From positions 1-64,000 of the forward strand of contig UQVQ01000004.1 of assembly GCA_900544595.1 (NCBI GenBank): a DNA stretch of 64,000 nucleotides, read 5' to 3'. The position numbers were made by a program, and so were the translations under genes. The notes below the pieces were generated by a model, which saw only the letters and a program-made list of their open reading frames with translations, did no database searches and had not been told where the DNA came from. Origin of the DNA: an uncultured Bacillota bacterium. Lineage in GTDB: Bacteria; Bacillota; Clostridia; Christensenellales; UBA1242. Below are positions 52,578 through 61,487 of the stretch, piece by piece; the first letter of the stretch is position 1; every line of letters begins with the position of its first letter.

Positions 52578-53175
52578 ATATTTTTCTCCTTGCTCTAAGT
52601 CTTGCTTTTAATTTCTTTCTCTTTTGCTTTGGTTTAAAACAATAGAAAACCCTTTTTATAATTGGAGTTGTTCTCTTTTGAATATCGTAATACACAATTG
52701 AAATAATTGTTGCCGTTAAACAGAAAACCTCGCCAACAAGCGTTATATATGCTCCAACAAGGCTGTTATATATGATGCAAACAATATGATCGGTTATTGT
52801 TAAAATTCTAAAGACATACATATTATCTTGCCAGCAGCCAAAAGTGAAGACAACAAGGCTTAATAAAATGAAAATATCAATTGCGCTTTCCCAGGTTAGT
52901 CCAAGTATTATGATAAATGAAATTTCAAAACAGATTAAAACAATAACATTTGGCTTGACTTTATAGTGGTCGTAAAGGAAAAAAACAATTGATCTTAAAA
53001 TTCCCGCCAAAAGCAAGCACGCCCCCGCAACCTGCCCAAGAAGAAAATAAGTTCCCATTGATGCAAGAAGCGCAAAACAAATAAAAACCAAGGTTTTCCC
53101 CTTAGTTTTTTGCAAACGACTTATGAGCAAAAATATAATTGCGATAATTTGCGTTACAATTGCCATATACTCCAT
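52576..53175 (-). CDS. YgjV-family multi-pass membrane protein
   Basis: This 199-residue protein has about six hydrophobic helices spread over residues 5-165 and a very basic C-terminal tail (KRKKLKARLRARRK). The order of helices and motifs such as GAYITLVGEVFCL fits the YgjV inner-membrane family. Function unknown. No good RBS lies before the first ATG; GGAG between the first and second ATG is too near the second. Confidence 0.65.
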   Translation of the reverse strand: MEYMAIVTQIIAIIFLLISRLQKTKGKTLVFICFALLASMGTYFLLGQVAGACLLLAGILRSIVFFLYDHYKVKPNVIVLICFEISFIIILGLTWESAIDIFILLSLVVFTFGCWQDNMYVFRILTITDHIVCIIYNSLVGAYITLVGEVFCLTATIISIVYYDIQKRTTPIIKRVFYCFKPKQKRKKLKARLRARRKI

Positions 53176-53233
53176 ATATTACATTATTTTTTAAGTTTAA
53201 AAAAGCATTTTCGCGGTAAATAAATATTTTATT

Positions 53234-53262
53234 TTGATTTTTGACCAGCAATGAGATATAAT
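53234..53262 (+). promoter_or_regulatory. promoter (TTGATT-N17-TATAAT)
   Basis: -35 TTGATT (53234-53239), -10 TATAAT (53257-53262), spacing 17, before the SHOCT membrane protein. Confidence 0.6.
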
Positions 53263-53284
53263 AAAGAAAAAAAGGGAGTTTTTT

Positions 53285-53947
53285 ATGAAAAAAGGTTACA
53301 CTCTAAACATACTCGCAGGGGTTCTTGAAATTCTTCTTGGAGTTGGTTTTATTGCCGCTCTTGTTATAACGCTTGTTAGCGAAGAATCTACAATTGGAGG
53401 GGCTCTTACAACTCCAATTCTTTCATTTTTTATGTTAATCTTTCAAGACGAAGTTTTTGGCGCAATTGTTTACACAGTATATTCAATGATGTTTGTTTAT
53501 TCTGTATTTGCAGTTTGTTTCATTGTTTATGGAAGCGTAACAATTGCGTTTATGCGACGCGAAGCAGGGGAATATTATAAAAAGAAAAAATCCATAACTT
53601 TCTTCCTTGTTTCCTCTTGCCTTGCCTTTGCCTACTGCCTTGTTGGATTCATTATTGCGCTTTCATCTGGAACTTTTGATGGATTAGCGTTTGCCATAAC
53701 AATTATTTCTGGCGCGGCGCTTGTTTTAAGAGCGGTTGGGTATGTTGCCTATCGCCGCGGAATGAAACTTGCCCCAAAACCAACCGAGCAAGACAAATAT
53801 ATCCCAGAGCTTAATGAATATAACGACGAAAACGTTGACCTTGTTACAAAACTTAAACGCCTTAACGCAATGAAAGAAACAGGTCAGATAACCGAAAAAG
53901 AATATAATGATATAAAAACAAAACTTTTGGGAGAAAATGAAAAATAA
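53285..53947 (+). CDS. four-helix membrane protein with C-terminal SHOCT module
   Basis: This 220-residue protein has four membrane helices (about 7-30, 62-85, 102-126 and 131-150), then a linker and a SHOCT-type helix pair at the end (LKRLNAMKETGQITEKEYNDIKTKLL). SHOCT modules are short oligomerisation-type tails on many bacterial membrane proteins. The membrane part resembles DUF4064-type proteins but I cannot confirm it. RBS AGGGAG. It lies upstream of the 1191-residue CvpA-like gene with a gap of 79 bases. Confidence 0.8.
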   Translation: MKKGYTLNILAGVLEILLGVGFIAALVITLVSEESTIGGALTTPILSFFMLIFQDEVFGAIVYTVYSMMFVYSVFAVCFIVYGSVTIAFMRREAGEYYKKKKSITFFLVSSCLAFAYCLVGFIIALSSGTFDGLAFAITIISGAALVLRAVGYVAYRRGMKLAPKPTEQDKYIPELNEYNDENVDLVTKLKRLNAMKETGQITEKEYNDIKTKLLGENEK

Positions 53948-54026
53948 CTTTCAAAAGAGTTTTTGATTATTATGTTTAAATTATAAATGAATTTTCGAAA
54001 ACAATGTGAAAAGGGGATTATAAAAA

Positions 54027-57000
54027 ATGAATTTAAGTGTTGTTTTTAGCTTTGTTGCATATTTTGTTTTAATTCTTTCCTTAGTTGTTGGATTTTTTGT
54101 TGGACTTAAAAGAGGACTTGTTAAAAGTTCTCTTCGTTTTGGTCTTCTAATTGCTTTTTTAATTGTTGGTGGGCTTATAACAATGCCAATTTCAAACGCA
54201 ATTTCAAAGATTGACATAACAAGTTTTAATTGGGTTGTTAACGAAAAGGTTGCAACAACAATTCCAGAAGGGTTAAGAGAGTTAATTCTTTCCAACGAGC
54301 AATTTGCTGCCGCCGCCGCCAAAATGCCTTCTCTTATGGAACTTGCAAATGTTTTGCCAGCGGCAATAATAAGCATTGCTGTTTTTTTTATTCTTGTTCC
54401 AATAATGCTCCTACTAAGCTACATTATTTATGTTATCCTTGCAAAATTTGCTCTTCCAGAAGGACGCCTTGAAAGACAAGCAAAGAAGCTTCAAAAAGCT
54501 GCAAAAAAAAGTAAGCTTGAAAACACGCAAATTCCTCAAACTCTGCCAAACCCAATAATTGCTAAAAAGAAAAATAAAAAGAAATGGCTTGGGGCAGCGG
54601 TTGGAACTCTTTGCGGATTTATTTTCATTTTTGTTTTAATGCTTCCAATAACTTCGCTCACTTCAACAATTTCGGATATAGCGGCTCAGCCAACAACTGT
54701 TGCAGCAGAAACAGAAGAAAAAAATTTTTTAAGCGAATCAAGCAGTGATTTAATTCGCTATTATATTGGCGACGAAGTAATTTCCTATATCGACGGATAT
54801 AGCCAAAGTGTTGCAGGGAAAATTTTAACACTTGGAGGACTTGATAACGCAATTTTTGATTCAATAACTTCCGTTAAAATCAACAACGAAAAATTTGCTT
54901 TTAGAAACGACATTTATAATGCTGCAAAAGCCTATGACGAATTCGTTTTTATTGTCGACTTTGTTGGAAAAGAGGGGACATTTAAAACAATTGATTTTAA
55001 AAAGATTGACGATATGATCGACCGACTTTTTAACACAGGGCTTTTCAAAGCTTTTGCTCCAGAGTTAATTCCATATGCAGTTGACTATCTTCGCGACCTT
55101 GAAGCCTTCAAAAATTTTGAATATAACGCCGAAATTTCCTTAATCTTAGATGGAGTTGTTAACAATCTTAACAACGCAGGAAAAGATTACGTTAAAACTC
55201 TTCGCAGCGATTTTTCAAATTTAATTGAAATTGGTCAAACCGCGTGCAAAGTTGGGCTTGTTGATGACATTGTTGGCGGGAAGCGCGACATTCCAACATT
55301 TATTAAATCTCTTAAAGCCGAAAACTATGCTCTTCTTAATTCATTAACTAAAAATTTAATAAACTCTCCTTCTTTCAAAGTTGTTATAACAAAAGGTGCA
55401 ACCGCTGCCCTCAATGTTGTTGAGAAAAAATTAAACAGCGAAGTTCAACTTGGCGAAATTGATGAAAACAAAATTGAATGGAAAATCCTTGAACCAGAAC
55501 TTAACTCTTTTCTTAAAAACGCAGTTGATGCTTTCTTAATTTTAGACAAATATGGCTTTGAAAAAATTTCCGAAAACCCAAAGTTTATCACCTCAACAGA
55601 ATTTGAAACTGTTGATTTTGATGCTTTGCTAACCACCCTTGGAAAAGAACTCAACATTTTGAAAAATAGCAACCTAACTAAAAATCAAAATGTTAACGCA
55701 TATAACGAAATTGCTTCCTATATGGAAACAAACGAAAAAATCTCAAACTATTTCGATGCAAAAACTCTTAAAGAAATTGATTGGGAAAATGAACTTAATA
55801 ACATAAAAAGTTCTCTTATTGCGCTTAAAGAAAGCGGCGCGTTGAACTATGCGCTGGAAACAGAAGATTTTAACATAGATAATTTTCTCATTCTTCTTTC
55901 AAAAGAGGACACAAATCATAACACCTATGCAAAACTTGCAATCAAACCAATTTTAAGTTCAAAACTTTCAACAAAACCAATTAAACATTTCCTTGAAAAA
56001 TTTAACGAACAAATTCCAGCTCTTAAAGAAAGATTTGGCGAGGAAATTGTTGAAATCAATCTTTCATCATATAACGGTCTTAGTGAAAACGATAGGGAAG
56101 AGTTTTCAACTTCTCTTGAACTTGCAACAATTTTAGCTTCAAAACTTGGCCTTATGAATTTCAAAGACCAAACTTTTGAAACAATTTTCAAACTTAATGA
56201 CCACTCATCTTCAACTGTTAACTCAACATACTTAACAAATTTCTTAACACACCTTGCAAAAATTGAAATAACCCGCGAAACATATAAATCGCTTTTCAAA
56301 GCAGCAGGTAACAACGAAAAATATAACACCTATCTTTCTCTTGGAAACGCCGCAAAAGACGATTTTGATTGGAACGCAGAATTTGAAAAAATTAACAAAA
56401 TCTTAACAGTATTGAAAAAGGAAAAAGACGGAAATTCAATCAAAACAATTCTTTTCCCAAACAATAAACTTGAAACAATTGAAATAAACGAGGAAACACT
56501 TTCAAAAATGTTTAACGTTCTTTCCTCTCCTTTAATTGAAACAATGCCAGAAAATTCTTGTATGAAAGTTCTTGTTGTTTCTCTTTACGACAGTTCTTTG
56601 CTTAAACAGTCGCTTGTCTATTTAATTAACACATTAAATTCTCGGGTTTGCGAGCAAATTTCCTCAACTGAAAAAACTTTTACTGTTGGCAAAATTAAAC
56701 TTGAAAATTTAACAGAAAATCAAAAACTTCAAATTGTTAATGTTTTCGACAGCATAACAAAAGCATTCAACATCTTAACAAAGGCAGATTTCTCGTTAGA
56801 CACTTTAACCGACGAAGAAATTGTTAAGGTTGGAACATTCCTCAACACCCTTAAAGAAAATGCTTATAACTATGTTAACGGTTCTCCAAGTGTAAATTGT
56901 CAACTTAGTGAGGACGGAACAAGCGTTAAAAATGGTGGGGTTTTTGCTTCTCTTTATATCGCAATGATTGACTATGCAAAACAAACATACGAATTTTCTG

Positions 57001-57602
57001 GAAACATTTCCTATGGCGAAATTGAATGGATAAGTTTCCTTCGAACAGCAAAAAAACTTTCCGAACTTTCCGGAAGCGATAAAACAATTTTGGACATAAT
57101 TTCCGATAAAGATTCCAATGTTGATGTTTCAAAAACTCTTGAAATTATTGGTGTTGAAAGCGAAACAACCGAAAAAATTTCGTCCGTTCAAGATTCGTTT
57201 AAAGACATTGATTCTTCAAACCCAGATTCATTTGAAAACTTAGCAAACGAACTCGACAAAATAAGCTCAACAGATGCAGAAAACATTGAAAATGCTGTTA
57301 AAGAAACAACAGGAAAAGATATAACTGGCGCAGTTGATATGGCAATAATTGCAAATGAAAAAGCAATTAGTGCAAGAATAAGTTTACTTATGAGAAGCAC
57401 CTTAACAGACGAAAATGAAGCCGAATCTCTTGCAATTCTTTGCAATGGCGCAACGGTTGTTTTAAGCGAGGCGGTTTCAAGCGGAGTTGTTTTGCAATGC
57501 AACATAACCGGCGGACTTTCTGCTCTTGAAACAAAAATCAATGCTCAAACAAGTTCAGATGCCGTTCGATCTCTTGTTAAAGCACTCTTTGGAATTATGT
57601 AA
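54027..57602 (+). CDS. giant CvpA-like membrane protein with repetitive ectodomain
   Basis: The first 210 residues of this 1191-residue protein contain four membrane helices (about 5-27, 34-53, 107-135 and 190-212), with VGFFVGLKRGLVKSSLRFG after the first, like the G-x-x-R-G turn of CvpA. A Lys-rich loop (KKKNKKKK) precedes helix 4. By the positive-inside rule the remaining 980 residues are extracytoplasmic. They are helical and contain a recurring I/F-D/E-W motif (about 482, 584, 781, 998) leading into a helix. No enzyme motif is seen. RBS AAGGGG. It ends 17 bases before rsmH, at the head of the division genes, where mraZ often lies. Function unknown. Confidence 0.85.
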   Translation: MNLSVVFSFVAYFVLILSLVVGFFVGLKRGLVKSSLRFGLLIAFLIVGGLITMPISNAISKIDITSFNWVVNEKVATTIPEGLRELILSNEQFAAAAAKMPSLMELANVLPAAIISIAVFFILVPIMLLLSYIIYVILAKFALPEGRLERQAKKLQKAAKKSKLENTQIPQTLPNPIIAKKKNKKKWLGAAVGTLCGFIFIFVLMLPITSLTSTISDIAAQPTTVAAETEEKNFLSESSSDLIRYYIGDEVISYIDGYSQSVAGKILTLGGLDNAIFDSITSVKINNEKFAFRNDIYNAAKAYDEFVFIVDFVGKEGTFKTIDFKKIDDMIDRLFNTGLFKAFAPELIPYAVDYLRDLEAFKNFEYNAEISLILDGVVNNLNNAGKDYVKTLRSDFSNLIEIGQTACKVGLVDDIVGGKRDIPTFIKSLKAENYALLNSLTKNLINSPSFKVVITKGATAALNVVEKKLNSEVQLGEIDENKIEWKILEPELNSFLKNAVDAFLILDKYGFEKISENPKFITSTEFETVDFDALLTTLGKELNILKNSNLTKNQNVNAYNEIASYMETNEKISNYFDAKTLKEIDWENELNNIKSSLIALKESGALNYALETEDFNIDNFLILLSKEDTNHNTYAKLAIKPILSSKLSTKPIKHFLEKFNEQIPALKERFGEEIVEINLSSYNGLSENDREEFSTSLELATILASKLGLMNFKDQTFETIFKLNDHSSSTVNSTYLTNFLTHLAKIEITRETYKSLFKAAGNNEKYNTYLSLGNAAKDDFDWNAEFEKINKILTVLKKEKDGNSIKTILFPNNKLETIEINEETLSKMFNVLSSPLIETMPENSCMKVLVVSLYDSSLLKQSLVYLINTLNSRVCEQISSTEKTFTVGKIKLENLTENQKLQIVNVFDSITKAFNILTKADFSLDTLTDEEIVKVGTFLNTLKENAYNYVNGSPSVNCQLSEDGTSVKNGGVFASLYIAMIDYAKQTYEFSGNISYGEIEWISFLRTAKKLSELSGSDKTILDIISDKDSNVDVSKTLEIIGVESETTEKISSVQDSFKDIDSSNPDSFENLANELDKISSTDAENIENAVKETTGKDITGAVDMAIIANEKAISARISLLMRSTLTDENEAESLAILCNGATVVLSEAVSSGVVLQCNITGGLSALETKINAQTSSDAVRSLVKALFGIM

Positions 57603-57619
57603 AAGGACAAAAACAAAAA

Positions 57620-58591
57620 ATGGAATTTTCACACACCCCTGTTCTACTCGATGAAGTTTTGGAAAATCTTGAAATAAAACCAAACGGAGTTTATGTTGAC
57701 TGCACGCTTGGCGGAGCGGGGCATTCCTCAAAAATTCTTGAAAAACTTGAAACTGGTCTTTTGGTTGGCTTTGATAAAGACCAAGAAGCAATTGACGCTT
57801 CAACAAAAAAACTTTCAAAAATTTGTAAGGTTTTTTCAAAAGACAACTTTAAAAAAAATAACGAAAAAAGTTGTTTAATTATTAAAGACGATTTTAAAAA
57901 TTCGCCTTCTGTTTTAACCGAACTTGGCATAACAACTGTTGATGGGATTTTAATTGACCTTGGCGTAAGTTCTCATCAACTCGACACCGCCGAGCGCGGA
58001 TTTAGTTTTAAAAAAGATGCGCCCCTTGATATGAGAATGGATTCTTCCCAATCTCTAACTGCAAAACAAATTGTTAATTCTTACAGCGAAGAGCAACTTC
58101 GAAATCTTTTCAAAGAATATGGCGAAGAAGAGTTTGCCTTTTCAATTGCAAAGAACATTTGCAAAGCGCGCGCCTTAAAAGAAATTGAAACAACGCTTGA
58201 ACTTAATGAAATTATTGAAAACAGTATGCCAAAAAAAGTTGTTTTTTCGCGCGGTGGAGCAGCCAAAAAAGTTTTTCAAGCGCTTCGAATTGAGGTTAAT
58301 GGAGAACTTAATTTACTTAAAGAAACAATTGAAAACCTAATTAAATTTCTCTGCCCAGGCGGACGAATTGCAATAATTTCCTTCCATTCTCTTGAAGACA
58401 GAATTGTTAAAAATGTTTTCAAAGATTTAGCGCAAGGTTGCATTTGCCCTAAAAATTTTCCAATTTGCGTTTGCAATCATAAAGCAACAATTGAAATTGT
58501 AACGCGAAAGCCAATTGTTGCAAGCGAAAAAGAACAACTTGAAAATTCCCGTTCAACTTGTGCAAAACTTCGCGTTGCTAAAAAACTTTAA
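57620..58591 (+). CDS. rsmH: 16S rRNA (cytosine1402-N4)-methyltransferase
   Basis: This 323-residue SAM-dependent methyltransferase (MraW) acts on C1402, the same base whose ribose is methylated by RsmI (27519-28322 in this window). Motifs are HTPVLLDEVL (5-14), DCTLGGAGHSSKIL (about 28-41), DGILIDLGVSSHQLD, RGFSF..DAPLDMRMD and the C-terminal RSTCAKLRVA. RBS AAGGAC. It is first of the conserved part of the dcw cluster. Confidence 0.97.
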   Translation: MEFSHTPVLLDEVLENLEIKPNGVYVDCTLGGAGHSSKILEKLETGLLVGFDKDQEAIDASTKKLSKICKVFSKDNFKKNNEKSCLIIKDDFKNSPSVLTELGITTVDGILIDLGVSSHQLDTAERGFSFKKDAPLDMRMDSSQSLTAKQIVNSYSEEQLRNLFKEYGEEEFAFSIAKNICKARALKEIETTLELNEIIENSMPKKVVFSRGGAAKKVFQALRIEVNGELNLLKETIENLIKFLCPGGRIAIISFHSLEDRIVKNVFKDLAQGCICPKNFPICVCNHKATIEIVTRKPIVASEKEQLENSRSTCAKLRVAKKL

Positions 58592-58599
58592 GTTTTTGC

Positions 58600-58628
58600 T
58601 TGAAAAATAATTTTTAATGAGATAAAAT
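58600..58628 (+). promoter_or_regulatory. promoter (TTGAAA-N17-TAAAAT) of the FtsL-like gene, leaderless type
   Basis: -35 TTGAAA (58600-58605), -10 TAAAAT (58623-58628), spacing 17; the tandem ATG codons at 58633 and 58636 follow by 4 and 7 bases, and there is no RBS. Confidence 0.5.
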
Positions 58629-58635
58629 TAAAATG

Positions 58636-59439
58636 ATGGAAACAATGAAAGAAAAAAATTCTCGAACACTTCTTCTTGAAAAAGAAACGGAAGAGCCTTC
58701 CGTTGAATCTTTCATTGAAGAAAATAAAGAAGAAAAAAAAGAAAGCGCCAAAAAGGTTTTGTTTGAAAATAACACTCCAGAATTATATATGCAAAATTTA
58801 AAGAAAAATTTTGAACCTCAACAAGAAAAAGAAACAAAATCTGCTCCTTCAGTTTCATCAAAAATTCAATTTGAAGCCGCCGAAACTTTCTTTTCGAAAC
58901 CCCTTGAAGCAAAAGAGAAAAAACAAACAGAAGGTCAAGTTTCTTTTCAAAATGTTTATGTTCCTTTAAAAGAAGAAGAATCAGAAACAGAAACTTTGCC
59001 AGAAGAAAAAGAAGAAATTGAAGTTTCTTCCGAAGAAGAAACCTTAAGCGATGTTATTGAAGAAAACGTTAGCGAAAACGAAAACAAACCTGTTAAACGC
59101 GCAAAACCAAAAACTCGATTTAGAATTTTTATTTTTGGGCTTATTAGTGTTCTTGCGTGTATGTGTGGCTGGTCAATTTATAATGCCGTTGAAATTAAAA
59201 CTTTAACTGCCGAAATTGAACAAGCAAACAAGATATATTCGGTTAATGTTTATAACTATGTTAAAACAATTTCAAAAGCAGACGATTTAACAAACAAAGA
59301 CAGCATAACAAATCTCGATTCTCTTTCCGATGCAGGAATTGTTCCTCTTCAACCAACAAAAGAAGATAAAAGCGAATATAGTGTTAAGAGTAATTGGTTC
59401 GACCGTCTTTGCAATTGGCTTTCAAATCTTTTTAACTAA
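58636..59439 (+). CDS. FtsL-like division protein with long acidic cytoplasmic region
   Basis: This 267-residue protein has a very acidic cytoplasmic part of about 160 residues (many Glu/Lys blocks), a basic KRAKPKTRFR, one membrane helix (about 164-184) and an 80-residue extracytoplasmic tail starting with a helix (AVEIKTLTAEIEQAN). Position between rsmH and the transpeptidase gene is exactly that of ftsL, and the single-pass topology with coiled-coil start fits FtsL, which joins FtsB and DivIC in the divisome. FtsL is normally about 120 residues, so the long N-terminus is unusual. The ATG at 58636 is preferred by promoter distance; the ATG at 58633 is possible. Confidence 0.65.
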   Translation: METMKEKNSRTLLLEKETEEPSVESFIEENKEEKKESAKKVLFENNTPELYMQNLKKNFEPQQEKETKSAPSVSSKIQFEAAETFFSKPLEAKEKKQTEGQVSFQNVYVPLKEEESETETLPEEKEEIEVSSEEETLSDVIEENVSENENKPVKRAKPKTRFRIFIFGLISVLACMCGWSIYNAVEIKTLTAEIEQANKIYSVNVYNYVKTISKADDLTNKDSITNLDSLSDAGIVPLQPTKEDKSEYSVKSNWFDRLCNWLSNLFN

Positions 59440-59447
59440 CATAATTT

Positions 59448-59485
59448 AAAACTCCTTTAAATAGAAATATTACAAGGAGTTTTTT
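59448..59485 (+). terminator. terminator-like hairpin carrying the PBP ribosome binding site
   Basis: AAAACTCCTT (59448-59457) / AAGGAGTTTT (59474-59483) with a 16-base loop and T-run, directly before the TTG start at 59487. The RBS AAGGAG is in the right arm. Confidence 0.65.
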
Positions 59486-59486
59486 C

Positions 59487-61388
59487 TTGGATAAATTTAA
59501 TTTGCGGTTTTTCAAAAAACGTGTTCTTGTTTTTTCAATTTTGTTAATCCTTCTTTTTTGTTCAATTGTTGGACGCTTGCTTTACGTTCAAGTTTTCCAA
59601 GGCGGAGTTTTGCAAGGGCGCGCACTCGACCAATGGACTCGCGGACTTCCTTTAACAGCAAAGCGCGGAGAAATTTACGACGCAAACGGTTCTTCTCTTG
59701 CCGTTTCCTACACAACTTATAACATCTATGTTCGAAGCCGCGAAGTTAAAGACAAACAACAAGTTGCTTCAATTCTTTCAAACAAACTTAATCTCGATTT
59801 TAATCAAACTCTTGAAAAAGTTAACAACAATTCTGTTAGCGAAGTTTTAATTAAAATGCAAGTTCCTAAAGATGTTGCTCATAAAATTTTTAACGAGAAT
59901 TTGAGCGGAGTTTATTTAACCGAAAGCGTTAGCCGTCACTATCCTTATGGAAATTTATTAACTCAAATCCTAGGCTTCACAACAATTGATAATATTGGAC
60001 AAGCTGGGCTTGAAGCCTACTATAACGACCTTCTTAAAGGTGTTAACGGAACAACTCTTGTTCAAAGCGATCTTCAAGGAAAAGAACTTTATAACAGTTT
60101 AACAAACTACATTCCTTCGGTTCCAGGCTACAACATAAACCTAACAATTGACGTTAACATTCAGCTTAAAGTTGAGCAAACTCTTGAAAAACTTATGGTT
60201 GAACAAAAAGCAAAAAGCGCAACAGCAATTGTTATGAACCCAAAAACCGGCGAAATAATTGCAATGTCAACAAAACCAAGTTTCGACCTTAACAATGTTC
60301 CTCGCAATGATGTTCAAAAAATGCTGGAACAAATGAAAAATCAAGCGATTGTTGATGTTTATGAACCTGGGTCAACCTTTAAAATTTTAACAATGGCTTG
60401 CGCTCTTGAAGCTGGTGTTGCCCATCTTTCCGACGGATTCTATTGCCCAGGTTATGCGGTTATTGACGGACAAAAAATTAAATGTTGGAAATCTGTTGGT
60501 CATGGAAGTCAAAATTTAACCGATGGGCTTTGCAATTCTTGCAACTGTGTTTTCACTCAACTTGCGCTTCGCCTTGGGCTTGATAAATTCTATGAATATT
60601 TCAAAAATTTTGGTCTTGGAGCAAAAACGGGAATTGAGTTTCTTGGCGAAAGCGGAGGAATTCTTATGAACAAAGATTCCGTTAAAACTGTTGACCTTGC
60701 AAGAATGGGATTTGGTCAAGCAATTGCAATGACTCCTCTTCAACTTATAACCGCAATTTCGGCTTGTGTTAACGGGGGATATCTTGTTAAGCCATATATG
60801 GTTTCTTCTGTTACAGACGAAAATGGAAACAAAATTTTGGAAAATAGCAAAACTGTTGTTCGTCAAATTCTTTCAAACGAAACATCAAAAACAATTAACA
60901 GTATGCTTGAAGAAGTTGTTTCAAAACCAGGGAAACTTACATTTGTTGAAGGATATGAAATTGGAGGAAAAACAGGAACAAGCCAAAAATATGAGGGCGG
61001 AAAAATTTCTGGAAAATATGTTTCATCTTTCATTGGAACCTATCCCGCCTCAAATCCAGAATACATTGTTTTGGTTGTTGTTGACGAACCAGGAACAGGC
61101 GCATATTATGGAAGCGTTGTTGCTTCGCCATATGCAAAAGAAATTTTCAGTTCAATTTTTGAATATAAAAACATCAAAAAAACAGGCGACGAAACTGTTA
61201 AACTTGAAAGAACAATAACTCTTCCAAATCTTGTTGGGCTTAGCTTAAGCGAAGCGTGTTCAATTCTTTCAAATCTTGAATTAACCTATGAAATTCAAGG
61301 AAGCGGAGGATTTGTAACAAATCAACTTCCTCCCGCCGGAACTCTTTGTTATAAAGGTGAATCAATCTATTTAATTTCAGATGGATAA
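59487..61388 (+). CDS. class B penicillin-binding protein (FtsI/SpoVD type)
   Basis: This 633-residue protein has a short cytoplasmic end, a membrane helix (about 12-30), a PBP dimerisation domain with RGEIYDANGSSLAVS and a transpeptidase domain. Active-site motifs are STFK (296-299), SCN (351-353) and KTG (495-497). One PASTA domain closes the protein (about 575-633). It cross-links septal or spore cortex peptidoglycan; the dcw position and single PASTA fit FtsI/SpoVD, and which of the two is open. The start is TTG with AAGGAG nine bases upstream inside a hairpin. No mur or mraY genes follow, unlike the standard cluster. Confidence 0.94.
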   Translation: MDKFNLRFFKKRVLVFSILLILLFCSIVGRLLYVQVFQGGVLQGRALDQWTRGLPLTAKRGEIYDANGSSLAVSYTTYNIYVRSREVKDKQQVASILSNKLNLDFNQTLEKVNNNSVSEVLIKMQVPKDVAHKIFNENLSGVYLTESVSRHYPYGNLLTQILGFTTIDNIGQAGLEAYYNDLLKGVNGTTLVQSDLQGKELYNSLTNYIPSVPGYNINLTIDVNIQLKVEQTLEKLMVEQKAKSATAIVMNPKTGEIIAMSTKPSFDLNNVPRNDVQKMLEQMKNQAIVDVYEPGSTFKILTMACALEAGVAHLSDGFYCPGYAVIDGQKIKCWKSVGHGSQNLTDGLCNSCNCVFTQLALRLGLDKFYEYFKNFGLGAKTGIEFLGESGGILMNKDSVKTVDLARMGFGQAIAMTPLQLITAISACVNGGYLVKPYMVSSVTDENGNKILENSKTVVRQILSNETSKTINSMLEEVVSKPGKLTFVEGYEIGGKTGTSQKYEGGKISGKYVSSFIGTYPASNPEYIVLVVVDEPGTGAYYGSVVASPYAKEIFSSIFEYKNIKKTGDETVKLERTITLPNLVGLSLSEACSILSNLELTYEIQGSGGFVTNQLPPAGTLCYKGESIYLISDG

Positions 61389-61411
61389 AGAAAAAATTTA
61401 ATAAAAAACAT

Positions 61412-61440
61412 AAAAAAAGAGAAAAAAATCTCTTTTTTTT
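61412..61440 (+). terminator. terminator after the PBP gene
   Basis: AAAAAAAGAGA / TCTCTTTTTTTT with a six-base loop. Confidence 0.75.
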
Positions 61441-61468
61441 GTTATTTTTCCTTATTTTAGTTTATAAT
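61439..61468 (+). promoter_or_regulatory. promoter (TTGTTA-N18-TATAAT) of the Y-family polymerase gene
   Basis: -35 TTGTTA (61439-61444), -10 TATAAT (61463-61468); it begins in the T-run of the preceding terminator. The mRNA would start near 61475, just before RBS AGGAG. Confidence 0.45.
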
Positions 61469-61487
61469 TCATATGAGGAGAAAAAAG

